From NCBI GenBank assembly GCA_964528035.1, contig CAZGQY010000049.1:1-22961 (forward strand): 22,961 bases of DNA, given 5' to 3'. Position 1 is the stretch's first letter; every line of letters begins with the position of its first letter. This DNA comes from CAZGQY01 sp964528035 (GTDB lineage: Bacteria > Pseudomonadota > Gammaproteobacteria > Methylococcales > UBA1147). Of the stretch, positions 1 to 6,301 are shown in pieces. Below the pieces are notes generated by a model. The model was given only the letters and a program-made list of their open reading frames with translations. It was not told where the DNA came from and did no database searches. Position numbers and translations under genes: made by a program.

Positions 1-1
1 G

Positions 2-103
2 GGCTACGCAACTGTTGCTACAACGCAGAAGACGGACAATAAGACAAGTCAAGATGCGTATATTATTGAATCCTCGCTCCTTAAGAGTGCAAACTATTGG
101 TAG
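2..103 (+). other. open frame entering from the left edge, possible 3' end of a gene
   Basis: A stop-free frame of 33 codons runs from the left edge to a TAG at 101-103. It could be the C-terminus of a gene outside the window. A second frame in the same stretch is also open (to about 179), so the open frame alone is weak evidence. No family is recognised. Confidence 0.15.
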
Positions 104-126
104 TTCGGGTTCCTACAGCAGAATTG

Positions 127-486
127 TTATGCCTCTTTATCTGACCACACAGCGAATTCATTACCGCTTGGCTCTGTAAAATGAAAGCGACGACCGCCGG
201 GAAATGAAAAAATCGGTTTTACAATAACGCCTTTAGCTCTTTCTATTTGATCTTGCGTTACTTCAAGATCATTGCTGTAAAAGACGATAAGTGCAGCACC
301 ATTACTAACCGACGATGCTAAATCAGCTTTATAGAAACCACCGTCCAGACCTTGATTAGAGAATGCCGAATACTCCGGGCCAAAATCTTGAAACGACCAC
401 CCAAGGGCTTGCTTAAAGAAGTCCTTTGTTTCCTGTAAATTCGTTGCTGGAAACTCAACATAATTTATTTTCTCATGTTCGTTCAT
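127..486 (-). CDS. VOC-family (glyoxalase-fold) protein
   Basis: A 119-residue single-unit member of the vicinal oxygen chelate superfamily, probably cytoplasmic and acting as a dimer. The N-terminus (INYVEFPATNLQETKDFF) gives the first beta strand, with a candidate metal-ligand Glu at about residue 12. The C-terminus (HFTEPSGNEFAVWS) is the usual closing strand with a second candidate ligand Glu. These match small glyoxalase/bleomycin-resistance-like proteins that bind a divalent metal. The substrate cannot be read from the sequence, so glyoxalase I activity is not claimed. The start is the ATG at 486, preceded by a weak AGAGAA-type ribosome site. It lies 30 bases downstream of lexA on the same strand, so it may be cotranscribed with lexA; whether it is a damage-response gene is unknown. 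Fold assignment is confident, function is not. Confidence 0.8.
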   Translation of the reverse strand: MNEHEKINYVEFPATNLQETKDFFKQALGWSFQDFGPEYSAFSNQGLDGGFYKADLASSVSNGAALIVFYSNDLEVTQDQIERAKGVIVKPIFSFPGGRRFHFTEPSGNEFAVWSDKEA

Positions 487-516
487 ACTTATTCTCTATG
501 TACACAGAACCAGAAT

Positions 517-1119
517 TTACACAATAACCTTCTGTTGCCGGAGCAATCCCGTCATCACACCCTCGATAACCAGATCTCGCCGACGTAAATCTACCCTTAT
601 GGGTTCAAAATCCGGATTCTCCGGCAACAAAGTGACTATATTTTGCCGTTTCCGAAAACGTTTGACAGTTACTTCATCGTCCAGCCGGGCAACTACGATT
701 TGCTTATTCTCTGCCACCGGGGTTTTATGCACAGCAAGCAGGTCACCATCGAGAATACCGGCATCCCGCATACTCAGGCCTTTGACCCTGAGCAAATAAT
801 TCGCTCTGGGACGAAACAAACCCGGATCTACGGACACATAACTCTCTATATTTTGTTCAGCAAGAAGTGGCGAACCAGCCGCAACCCGCCCCAACAAGGG
901 CAGGCCCGATGGTGCCGACAATATAATTCCCCGAGAATGGCCTCTTAACTCAAGAACACCCTTGCGTTTCAACGCGTTCAAATGCTGATAAGCTGCATTA
1001 TCTGAACGATATCCCATATATTGGGCAATCTCATGAACTGTCGGCGGCATTTGCCGCTCAGCAATTGACTGCTGAATATATTCCAGTATTGTTTGTTGAA
1101 TGTCGGTTAAATTTCTCAT
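517..1119 (-). CDS. lexA: LexA-type SOS repressor / autoprotease with an altered recognition helix
   Basis: LexA represses DNA-damage genes and cleaves itself when RecA is activated. Taking the ATG at 1119 gives 200 residues beginning MRNLTDIQQTILEYI, the usual LexA start; an upstream ATG at 1161 lies inside the operator-like palindrome and is rejected. The N-terminal winged helix covers residues 1-65. The cleavage pair is Ala81-Gly82 (VAAGSP), the catalytic Ser is 116 (GLSMRD) and the Lys is 153 (TVKRF), matching E. coli A84/G85, S119 and K156 with a small gap, so the self-cleaving machinery looks intact. In the recognition helix Ser39, Asn41 and Ala42 are kept, but the Glu44-Glu45 pair known from E. 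coli LexA is Tyr44-Gln45 here. No good Shine-Dalgarno is visible upstream. It could be the sole LexA or a second paralogue; no sulA, imuB or dnaE2 is adjacent. Confidence 0.93.
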   Translation of the reverse strand: MRNLTDIQQTILEYIQQSIAERQMPPTVHEIAQYMGYRSDNAAYQHLNALKRKGVLELRGHSRGIILSAPSGLPLLGRVAAGSPLLAEQNIESYVSVDPGLFRPRANYLLRVKGLSMRDAGILDGDLLAVHKTPVAENKQIVVARLDDEVTVKRFRKRQNIVTLLPENPDFEPIRVDLRRRDLVIEGVMTGLLRQQKVIV

Positions 1120-1132
1120 AATAGGCAATACA

Positions 1133-1160
1133 TGTATAACATTACATGTATTGTTATACA
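1133..1160. promoter_or_regulatory. 28-bp palindrome upstream of lexA, candidate LexA operator
   Basis: TGTATAAC (1133-1140) and GTTATACA (1153-1160) are perfect inverted repeats around a 12-bp centre that is itself nearly palindromic (TACATGTA at 1143-1150). A second 10-bp palindrome, ATACATGTAT, overlaps at 1128-1137. The site lies 14 bases upstream of the lexA ATG, where an autoregulatory operator is expected. It does not fit the gammaproteobacterial CTGT-N8-ACAG box. That this LexA binds it is inference. Confidence 0.6.
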
Positions 1161-1316
1161 TTTTATGTGAAACTTCAAGTCGACGTTAAATCTGAATGGT
1201 CGTTGTAGACAAGGGAAATCGATAGCTTGCAAGCAAACGTTTGATGACTTTTCTGTCCATTTTAATTTCGCCACATCCGGACAAAGCACATTACTCAATC
1301 TGGGGTATCTGCCTGT

Positions 1317-1357
1317 GATAAAGGGGTCAGATAAAGGGGTCACAGATAAAGGGGTCA
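1317..1357 (+). repeat. three tandem copies of GATAAAGGGGTCA
   Basis: The 13-base unit GATAAAGGGGTCA occurs at 1317-1329, 1330-1342 and 1345-1357, all in the same orientation. The last copy runs into the GGGGTCAGGTCT end of the MITE-like element that starts at 1351, so the array looks like repeated insertion or slippage at that element's left end. Confidence 0.85.
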
Positions 1358-1477
1358 GGTCTTTCTTTTATAACTTAGTTTCTGCATATTACCTGTCATT
1401 TGGTCAAAATCATTATATTTGAATTTTCAGGATCTTCTTAAAGAATAATATTCTAGTATATTTCTAGACCTGACCCC
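1351..1477. mobile_element. MITE-like / REP-type element with GGGGTCAGGTCT inverted ends
   Basis: GGGGTCAGGTCT at 1351-1362 is matched by its perfect reverse complement AGACCTGACCCC at 1466-1477. The 103 bases between are AT-rich and contain no gene. Inverted GGGGTCAG-type ends on short non-coding DNA resemble non-autonomous elements; I recall similar tags near IS200/REP-associated transposases, but no transposase is here. No clear target-site duplication is seen. A related element ends this window at 22680-22814. Confidence 0.55.
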
Positions 1478-1513
1478 AACTATAACCCCTAAAATTCGAT
1501 TTGATTTATATGA

Positions 1514-1529
1514 TATATACTAGTATATA
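1514..1529. promoter_or_regulatory. 16-bp palindrome over the promoter of the toxin-antitoxin pair
   Basis: Bases 1514-1529 form a perfect palindrome centred on CTAG, nine bases before the ATG at 1539. It overlaps candidate -10 hexamers TATGAT (1509-1514) and TATATA (1524-1529, with TTGATT at 1501-1506 and a 17-base spacer). The 9-mer CTAGTATAT recurs at 1453-1461 and 1520-1528. Ribbon-helix-helix antitoxins usually bind such palindromes to repress their own operon, so this is a likely operator for the CopG-like protein. Confidence 0.45.
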
Positions 1530-1538
1530 CTTATAACT

Positions 1539-2000
1539 ATGACATTTTTAGAACGCGTCTGCCGTACTTTGAACAACGCCAATTTACGATACGCAATCGT
1601 CGGGGGGTATGCCGTTGCACTACATGGTGCAGTTCGAGGCACCATTGATATAGACATCGTTCTAAAGTGGGAAAAAAGGCAGCTTGAATCTCTGGAGACA
1701 GAATTAAATAATATAAATTTAAAATCAAGATTGCCATTAACAGCTAAGGATGTATTCAATTATCGAGATGAATACATAAACAATCGTAACTTGATCGCCT
1801 GGAACTTTTACAACCCAGCTAACCTCTCTGAACAATTGGATGTCATCATTACCTTTGATCTGAGCGGAAGGGAAATAATTAAAAAGACAATATCTAATAC
1901 GTCTATTCCGATTCTAAATAAAACAGATATCATTGATATGAAAAGCAATACTGGTAGAGCACAAGATATCGAAGACATTAAAGCACTGCAAAAATTATGA
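1539..2000 (+). CDS. nucleotidyltransferase-fold protein, candidate toxin of a TA pair
   Basis: A 153-residue cytoplasmic protein of the minimal nucleotidyltransferase superfamily. Residues 20-42 carry the signature: GG (YAIVGGYAVALHG) followed by DID (GTIDIDIVLKW), the two metal-binding aspartates. The LDVII strand near residue 112 supplies the likely third carboxylate. The C-terminus (KSNTGRAQDIEDIKALQ) is the Lys/Arg/Asp-rich end typical of AbiEii- and DUF6036-like transferases. Such enzymes transfer nucleotides to RNA or protein; the target here is unknown. Its stop overlaps the start of the CopG-like gene as ATGA (1997-2000), so the two are translationally coupled. The toxin-like gene comes first, the reverse of the commonest type II order. 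The start is only nine bases after an operator-like palindrome, suggesting a very short or absent leader. Confidence 0.75.
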   Translation: MTFLERVCRTLNNANLRYAIVGGYAVALHGAVRGTIDIDIVLKWEKRQLESLETELNNINLKSRLPLTAKDVFNYRDEYINNRNLIAWNFYNPANLSEQLDVIITFDLSGREIIKKTISNTSIPILNKTDIIDMKSNTGRAQDIEDIKALQKL

Positions 2001-2251
2001 AAGCGACACAATATTTTAGCGACGATTATCTGGAGCAATGCAAACAGATGACCGAAGAAAATATTATTCAATTTCTGGATGATTTTAGATTGATACATTC
2101 ACCAAAATCAGATTCAAAATCCAAAATGATAAGTATCAAAATTGAGCCCAGCTTGCTGAAAGCTTTTAAAACTAAATCAACACTTACCGGGATGCCGTAT
2201 CAAACCCGGATCAAACAGTTGATGAGGCAATGGTTAATAGAAACCGATTAA
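1997..2251 (+). CDS. CopG/ribbon-helix-helix antitoxin-like protein
   Basis: An 84-residue protein. The N-terminal half (about 1-40) is acidic and probably the partner-binding tail. The C-terminal half (about 44-80) is a ribbon-helix-helix: a short strand MISIKIEPSLL, helix A through FKTKSTLTG, and helix B starting MPYQTRIKQLMRQWL. The GxPYQxxI pattern is characteristic of CopG/BrnA-type antitoxins, which dimerise to bind palindromic operators and neutralise a partner toxin. The start codon overlaps the stop of the nucleotidyltransferase gene (ATGA). I infer that it is the antitoxin and autorepressor of that pair, acting at the palindrome at 1514-1529. No terminator was recognised immediately downstream. 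Confidence 0.75.
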   Translation: MKATQYFSDDYLEQCKQMTEENIIQFLDDFRLIHSPKSDSKSKMISIKIEPSLLKAFKTKSTLTGMPYQTRIKQLMRQWLIETD

Positions 2252-2407
2252 TTTTGGAACCAGCTATCTGTGTTTGGCCTGAGCACCCAGCCTTGAATAG
2301 GCATTCGAAAATGATGGAATTGGATACTCCCACCACAAAAAAAGGAAGATCTATCAAAAAATGGAATCTAACCACCCAGAATCAATTGTAAACCATAAAA
2401 TTCTGAC

Positions 2408-2440
2408 AAAAAAAAGCGCTGACACATATCGCGTCAGCGC
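2408..2440 (-). terminator. Rho-independent terminator of sga
   Basis: On the minus strand, GCGCTGAC pairs perfectly with GTCAGCGC (2433-2440 with 2416-2423) across a 9-base loop and is followed by eight T's (2408-2415). It lies 21 bases after the sga stop codon. Confidence 0.92.
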
Positions 2441-2461
2441 CCTTTAAGTGGCTGTCTGTTA

Positions 2462-3685
2462 TTAAGCCGCGTAATAGGCTTTTAGTTTTTGCATAATTTC
2501 ATCTTTATTGAAGCTTGCACCCATTTTCAGCATAGCATCAGCATATAAACTAACGATTTCTGTAATCGCATCAACAGTCAACTGATTCAATATGCCGATA
2601 CGAACCTGTACCGGCTCAGACAAGGTTGGCCAGATACCGAAACCTTCTGCACGACAACCGGTAACGAGTTCTTTTTCGCGACCCGCCAAATCACCCGGCA
2701 AATTCAACACAATCAGACTGGTCATATTCGATGTTACGTCACAACCCATACCCTCAACGGCCTGTCTCAATGCTTTCTCATGATATTCGTAATCGGCTGA
2801 TTTTTGTGCACGGCCATGAGTTAAGAGAATTCTCAGGGCTTCATGAAAAGCTGCGATTGCATAACCTGAATGGGTACGATGATAACCACCGGCAGCAACA
2901 TCCTGACCGTCTACAATACCCCAATGACGCGCTTCCAGAATAGGATGATGCACATAAGTATAGGCACCCCTTTGCTTGACAACTTCGATTGCACTATCCG
3001 TAAAACTAACCGGCGCATAGGTCAATGGTAAGCTTAATACGCCTTTTTGGGGGCATGAAGCCCAGGCGACAACCGAAGGATAATCGTCAATATCATAATC
3101 CGCAACACCGAGACTAGAGACTACATCGACAATTCCCATAACGCCGTGCTTCTGACAGGCATCATTGAAACCCTGGAGATCATTGATACGGCCACTACCT
3201 GTTTCCCAATGCGCCATAAATGCCCACATCGGTTTATGCTTCGCCAACTCTGCATCAACAATATCGCCGGTTACTGATTGTCCGTGCGGGACATCGACTA
3301 TAGTGACACTTTCCGGTTTCGGATCGAGAGAATTTGCAGCCAATTCATCCCGGGTAGAGGCTTTCATACGAATCGCCAAGCCATCAATACCACTGAAAGT
3401 ACCGTTAGTAAATGCAACTACTTTGTCGCCCGGAAGAATCATGCTAAATACACAATCAAGGCCACTGAAACCCGTACCACCTACACCATAGGTGTAAGTA
3501 TTTTTTGTGCCAAATGCAGTACGCAGCATTTCCTTGGCCTCGACCATGCCTCTTAGTACGTCTTTCTGCATGTGGTCCGCTACCCCGCTCTGAGCAAACC
3601 TTTGCAGCACTCTAGGGTCTGTATTACCGGGTCCTGGCCCAGCTGCGAGAGTATTTGGTATTTCTAACGACGGATATACGGACAT
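2462..3685 (-). CDS. sgaA: serine-glyoxylate aminotransferase
   Basis: A 407-residue class V PLP-dependent aminotransferase. In the serine cycle it transfers the amino group of serine to glyoxylate, giving hydroxypyruvate and glycine, in the cytoplasm. The N-terminal AAGPGPGNTDPRVL is the substrate-loop signature of the alanine/serine-glyoxylate family. HWETGSG (159-165) and Asp187 (IVDVVSSLG) contact PLP. Lys214 (CPQKG) is the Schiff-base lysine, where the family usually has SQKG. Length is normal. The ATG at 3685 has a perfect AGGAGG ribosome site. It is downstream of mcl-mtkA-mtkB on the same strand but separated by 497 bases and a hairpin, so it probably has its own promoter; its product consumes the glyoxylate released by malyl-CoA lyase. 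Alanine-glyoxylate activity is possible, but the neighbours favour the serine cycle. Confidence 0.9.
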   Translation of the reverse strand: MSVYPSLEIPNTLAAGPGPGNTDPRVLQRFAQSGVADHMQKDVLRGMVEAKEMLRTAFGTKNTYTYGVGGTGFSGLDCVFSMILPGDKVVAFTNGTFSGIDGLAIRMKASTRDELAANSLDPKPESVTIVDVPHGQSVTGDIVDAELAKHKPMWAFMAHWETGSGRINDLQGFNDACQKHGVMGIVDVVSSLGVADYDIDDYPSVVAWASCPQKGVLSLPLTYAPVSFTDSAIEVVKQRGAYTYVHHPILEARHWGIVDGQDVAAGGYHRTHSGYAIAAFHEALRILLTHGRAQKSADYEYHEKALRQAVEGMGCDVTSNMTSLIVLNLPGDLAGREKELVTGCRAEGFGIWPTLSEPVQVRIGILNQLTVDAITEIVSLYADAMLKMGASFNKDEIMQKLKAYYAA

Positions 3686-4103
3686 TTAAACCTCCTGAGT
3701 CTATGTCTTAGATTATTGTTTAGATATGTATCAGAGCATTGAAACCGGAACAAAGCGAATGCTGGCAAATTACATACGAAAAGTAAAACGGTTAATGGTA
3801 TGAAATTTACAACAGATTTTCAATCTCTTTTTGAGATAACTGGCATACAAAAAGAACCAAAGTCATAATACAACAGCTTTTTTACCAAAGGATAAAACCA
3901 TTGACGTTCAACCGTCGACGGGGATATTGCAGTGCAGCTAACACCGAGTTATACAACCCCCTGTAACCAATCGATTACACATTAAAATCAAGGTTACTGC
4001 ATGAAAACAATACATTTACTACCGATTTAAACAATATCAAATTCACTAAGTAATCTTCCAAGACTACTAAATAAAACTGTTTGTTGCCATTCCAGAACGA
4101 AAT
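3686..4103. other. non-coding spacer between mtkB and sga
   Basis: About 420 AT-rich bases with no supported gene. It must hold the minus-strand promoter and leader of sga. A TTGAAA-N17-TACCAT pair about 140 bases upstream of sga is possible but weak. A 10-bp palindrome, CCGTCGACGG, lies at 3912-3921; no function can be assigned. Confidence 0.5.
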
Positions 4104-4140
4104 CGGGCGGTAACCAGAATCAAGATCCAGTTACCACCCG
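4104..4140 (-). terminator. hairpin after mtkB, probable end of the mcl-mtkA-mtkB transcript
   Basis: CGGGCGGTAAC (4104-4114) faces GTTACCACCCG (4130-4140), an 11-bp stem with one non-matching position. On the minus-strand RNA that position becomes a G-U wobble, so the hairpin folds better in the mtkB direction. It begins 42 bases after the mtkB stop. There is no long T tract, so it may be a processing or 3'-protecting hairpin rather than a strong intrinsic terminator. Confidence 0.5.
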
Positions 4141-4182
4141 ACAATCCAGGTCAAACCCGGATAAACAACTTTTCCGTCTGGA

Positions 4183-5073
4183 TTAACCTAACTTTGCCAT
4201 AACCTGCTGCATCGTCGTTCCCAACTCCGATGGAGTAGGCGAAATGGTTACTCCACATTCCTTTAAAATAGCTACTTTTTCGGCAGCACTTTCTCCAGCC
4301 CCGGATACAATCGCACCCGCGTGCCCCATGCGCCGTCCTTTCGGAGCAGTCAATCCGGCAATATATGCAACCAGCGGTTTAGACATATTGTCACGGGCAA
4401 ACATTCCGGCTTCCACTTCCTGTGGCCCGCCAATTTCACCAATCATCATAACTGCCTTGGTATCTGGATCCTCTTCAAACATTTCCAGGATATCCTTATG
4501 TGAACTGCCGTTAATCGGGTCACCACCAATACCAACAGATGTGGTAATACCAATACCTAATTCTTTCATCTGAGAAGCCGCTTCGTAACCCAATGTCCCG
4601 GAACGACCCACAATACCGACATTACCCCGCATATAAATATGCCCAGGCATAATTCCAAGCATCGCACGTCCCGGACTTATCGTACCGGCGCAATTCGGCC
4701 CGGTAAGATGCATGCGCTCATCCTTTTTATACCGACGCATATAACGCTTTACTCGCATCATATCCTGTGTCGGAATACCATCGGTAATCGCAACACAGAC
4801 CTTTATACCTGCATCCGCTGCTTCCATAATACCGTCCGCCGCGAACGGCGGTGGCACGAACAGAATACTTGCCTTCGCGCCTGTTTCCGCAACCGCATCT
4901 TTTACGGTATTGAAAACCGGACGGTCAAGATGTTTTGTACCACCCTTGCCTGGCGTAACACCACCAACGACATTGGTACCATAGTTAATCATATCCTGTG
5001 CGTGAAAAGTACCGATCTTACCGGTATATCCCTGCACAATCACAGGCGTGGTTTCATCAATCATGATAGCCAT
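4183..5073 (-). CDS. mtkB: malate-CoA ligase (malate thiokinase) alpha subunit
   Basis: The 296-residue small subunit of an ADP-forming acyl-CoA synthetase of the succinyl-CoA synthetase type. With MtkA it makes malyl-CoA from malate, CoA and ATP. The N-terminal Rossmann-like CoA-binding domain carries VIVQGYTGKIGTFHAQDM (about 11-28). The C-terminal ligase domain contains the phosphorylated His251 in GRRMGHAGAIVSG, and LTGPNCAGTISPG (123-135) is a conserved loop. Length is typical. The ATG at 5073 has an AAGGGG ribosome site, 21 bases after the mtkA stop. Sequence alone cannot fully separate malate from succinate specificity. The neighbouring malyl-CoA lyase and serine-glyoxylate aminotransferase make malate the likely substrate, since sucCD normally sits with 2-oxoglutarate dehydrogenase genes. 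Confidence 0.9.
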   Translation of the reverse strand: MAIMIDETTPVIVQGYTGKIGTFHAQDMINYGTNVVGGVTPGKGGTKHLDRPVFNTVKDAVAETGAKASILFVPPPFAADGIMEAADAGIKVCVAITDGIPTQDMMRVKRYMRRYKKDERMHLTGPNCAGTISPGRAMLGIMPGHIYMRGNVGIVGRSGTLGYEAASQMKELGIGITTSVGIGGDPINGSSHKDILEMFEEDPDTKAVMMIGEIGGPQEVEAGMFARDNMSKPLVAYIAGLTAPKGRRMGHAGAIVSGAGESAAEKVAILKECGVTISPTPSELGTTMQQVMAKLG

Positions 5074-5094
5074 GAATTTATCCCCTTGTAATAT

Positions 5095-6270
5095 TTATCC
5101 GCCAACGGCCTGATTTCGTGCTTCTACCGCTTTGTTCGCCGCCTCAGCCAATGTATCGGCAGTAATAATCGGCAACCCGCTTTCGGTAATAATCTTTCGG
5201 CCTTCTTCGACATTGGTTCCAGATAAGCGAACGATCAAGGGGATTTTTATATCCAGTTTTCTCGCAGCCTGTACCACACCTTCAGCGACCCAGTCACAAC
5301 GATTGATTCCCGCAAATATATTCACCAACATTGCGACAACACCTTCATCGGCTAACACAAGACGAAAAGCTTTCTCGACACGATCAGGCGTTGCACCACC
5401 GCCAATATCCAGAAAGTTGGCGGGTTCTCCACCAGCCAGCTTAATCATATCCAGGCTTGCCATAGCCAGGCCAGCACCGTTAATCATGCACCCGATATCG
5501 CCATCAAGTCCGACATAGCTTAAACCGCGGTCTGATGCAGCGGTCTCACGAGGGTCTTCCTGTGATTTATCACGCAACTCACCGATGCGTTGCTGGCGAT
5601 ATAAGGCATTTTCATCAAAACCCATTTTCGCATCGAGAGCAACAAGCCCACCATCGCTGGTAATTACCAGCGGATTAATTTCGACCATATTCGCATCCAG
5701 ATCACGCAAGGCTCTATAGCAACCTTTAAATGTCGCAACAGCCTGACTGATTGCTGTCTTTGGAATATTCAAACCAAAGGCCAATTCTCGCGCCTGGAAA
5801 TCCTGCAACCCAACTGCCGGTTCAACATAGATTTTCAAAATAGCATCAGGATTATTTTCCGCAAGATCTTCGATTTCCATTCCACCTTCTGCAGATGCAA
5901 TGATGACGACCCGCTCACGCGCCCTATCGACGACCAGACTAAAATAAATTTCCCGCTCGATAGCGGTGCCCGCCTCAATATATAACCTCGAACAAATTTT
6001 TCCGCCGGGTCCGGTCTGATGTGTCACCAATTTTTTACCCAGCAATTCATCCGCCGCGTCAAAAATTTCATCATCTGTTTTGCAGATTTTAATACCGCCA
6101 GCTTTACCACGTGCTCCGGAATGAATCTGTGCTTTTACCGCCCAAACGCTACCGCCTATTTCTTTGGAACGATAAACGGCCTGTTCCGGACTGTAGGCCA
6201 ATCCGCCTTTACCGATCGGTACGCCATACTCGGCTAATATTTCTTTTGATTGATACTCATGGATATCCAC
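5095..6270 (-). CDS. mtkA: malate-CoA ligase (malate thiokinase) beta subunit
   Basis: The 391-residue large subunit partnering MtkB. The N-terminal ATP-grasp domain (about 1-230) starts MDIHEYQSKEILAEYGVP, which is diagnostic of SucC/MtkA, and has the ATP-binding segment AVKAQIHSGARGKAGG (44-59) and the metal-binding region MVEINPLVIT followed by ALDAKMGFD. The C-terminal ligase domain carries FLDIGGGA, NIFAGINRCDWVAEG and RLSGTNVEEG. The enzyme couples ATP hydrolysis to CoA ester formation through a phosphohistidine on the alpha subunit. The start is a GTG at 6270 preceded by a strong AGGGGGAG ribosome site five bases upstream. It is the middle gene of the mcl-mtkA-mtkB operon, with gaps of 31 and 21 bases. 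Family certain; malate specificity inferred from context. Confidence 0.91.
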   Translation of the reverse strand: MDIHEYQSKEILAEYGVPIGKGGLAYSPEQAVYRSKEIGGSVWAVKAQIHSGARGKAGGIKICKTDDEIFDAADELLGKKLVTHQTGPGGKICSRLYIEAGTAIEREIYFSLVVDRARERVVIIASAEGGMEIEDLAENNPDAILKIYVEPAVGLQDFQARELAFGLNIPKTAISQAVATFKGCYRALRDLDANMVEINPLVITSDGGLVALDAKMGFDENALYRQQRIGELRDKSQEDPRETAASDRGLSYVGLDGDIGCMINGAGLAMASLDMIKLAGGEPANFLDIGGGATPDRVEKAFRLVLADEGVVAMLVNIFAGINRCDWVAEGVVQAARKLDIKIPLIVRLSGTNVEEGRKIITESGLPIITADTLAEAANKAVEARNQAVGG

Positions 6271-6301
6271 AGCATCTCCCCCTGATATTTAATCTAAATT
6301 A

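Noticed and set aside
643..948. Plus-strand frame antisense to lexA
   Set aside because: It is a shadow of the lexA codons; lexA shows all family motifs and this frame shows none.
1116..1343. Minus-strand open frame overlapping the lexA upstream region
   Set aside because: It starts within the GATAAAGGGGTCA repeats, covers the palindromic operator and overlaps the lexA start in another frame; no domain is recognisable.
1317..1357. Possible CRISPR array
   Set aside because: Units are 13 bases and directly adjacent without spacers; this is a tandem repeat at an element end, and no cas genes are present.
2311..2391. 26-codon plus-strand frame after the TA pair
   Set aside because: Short, lysine- and threonine-rich, no ribosome site and no recognisable family; could be a relic but cannot be supported.
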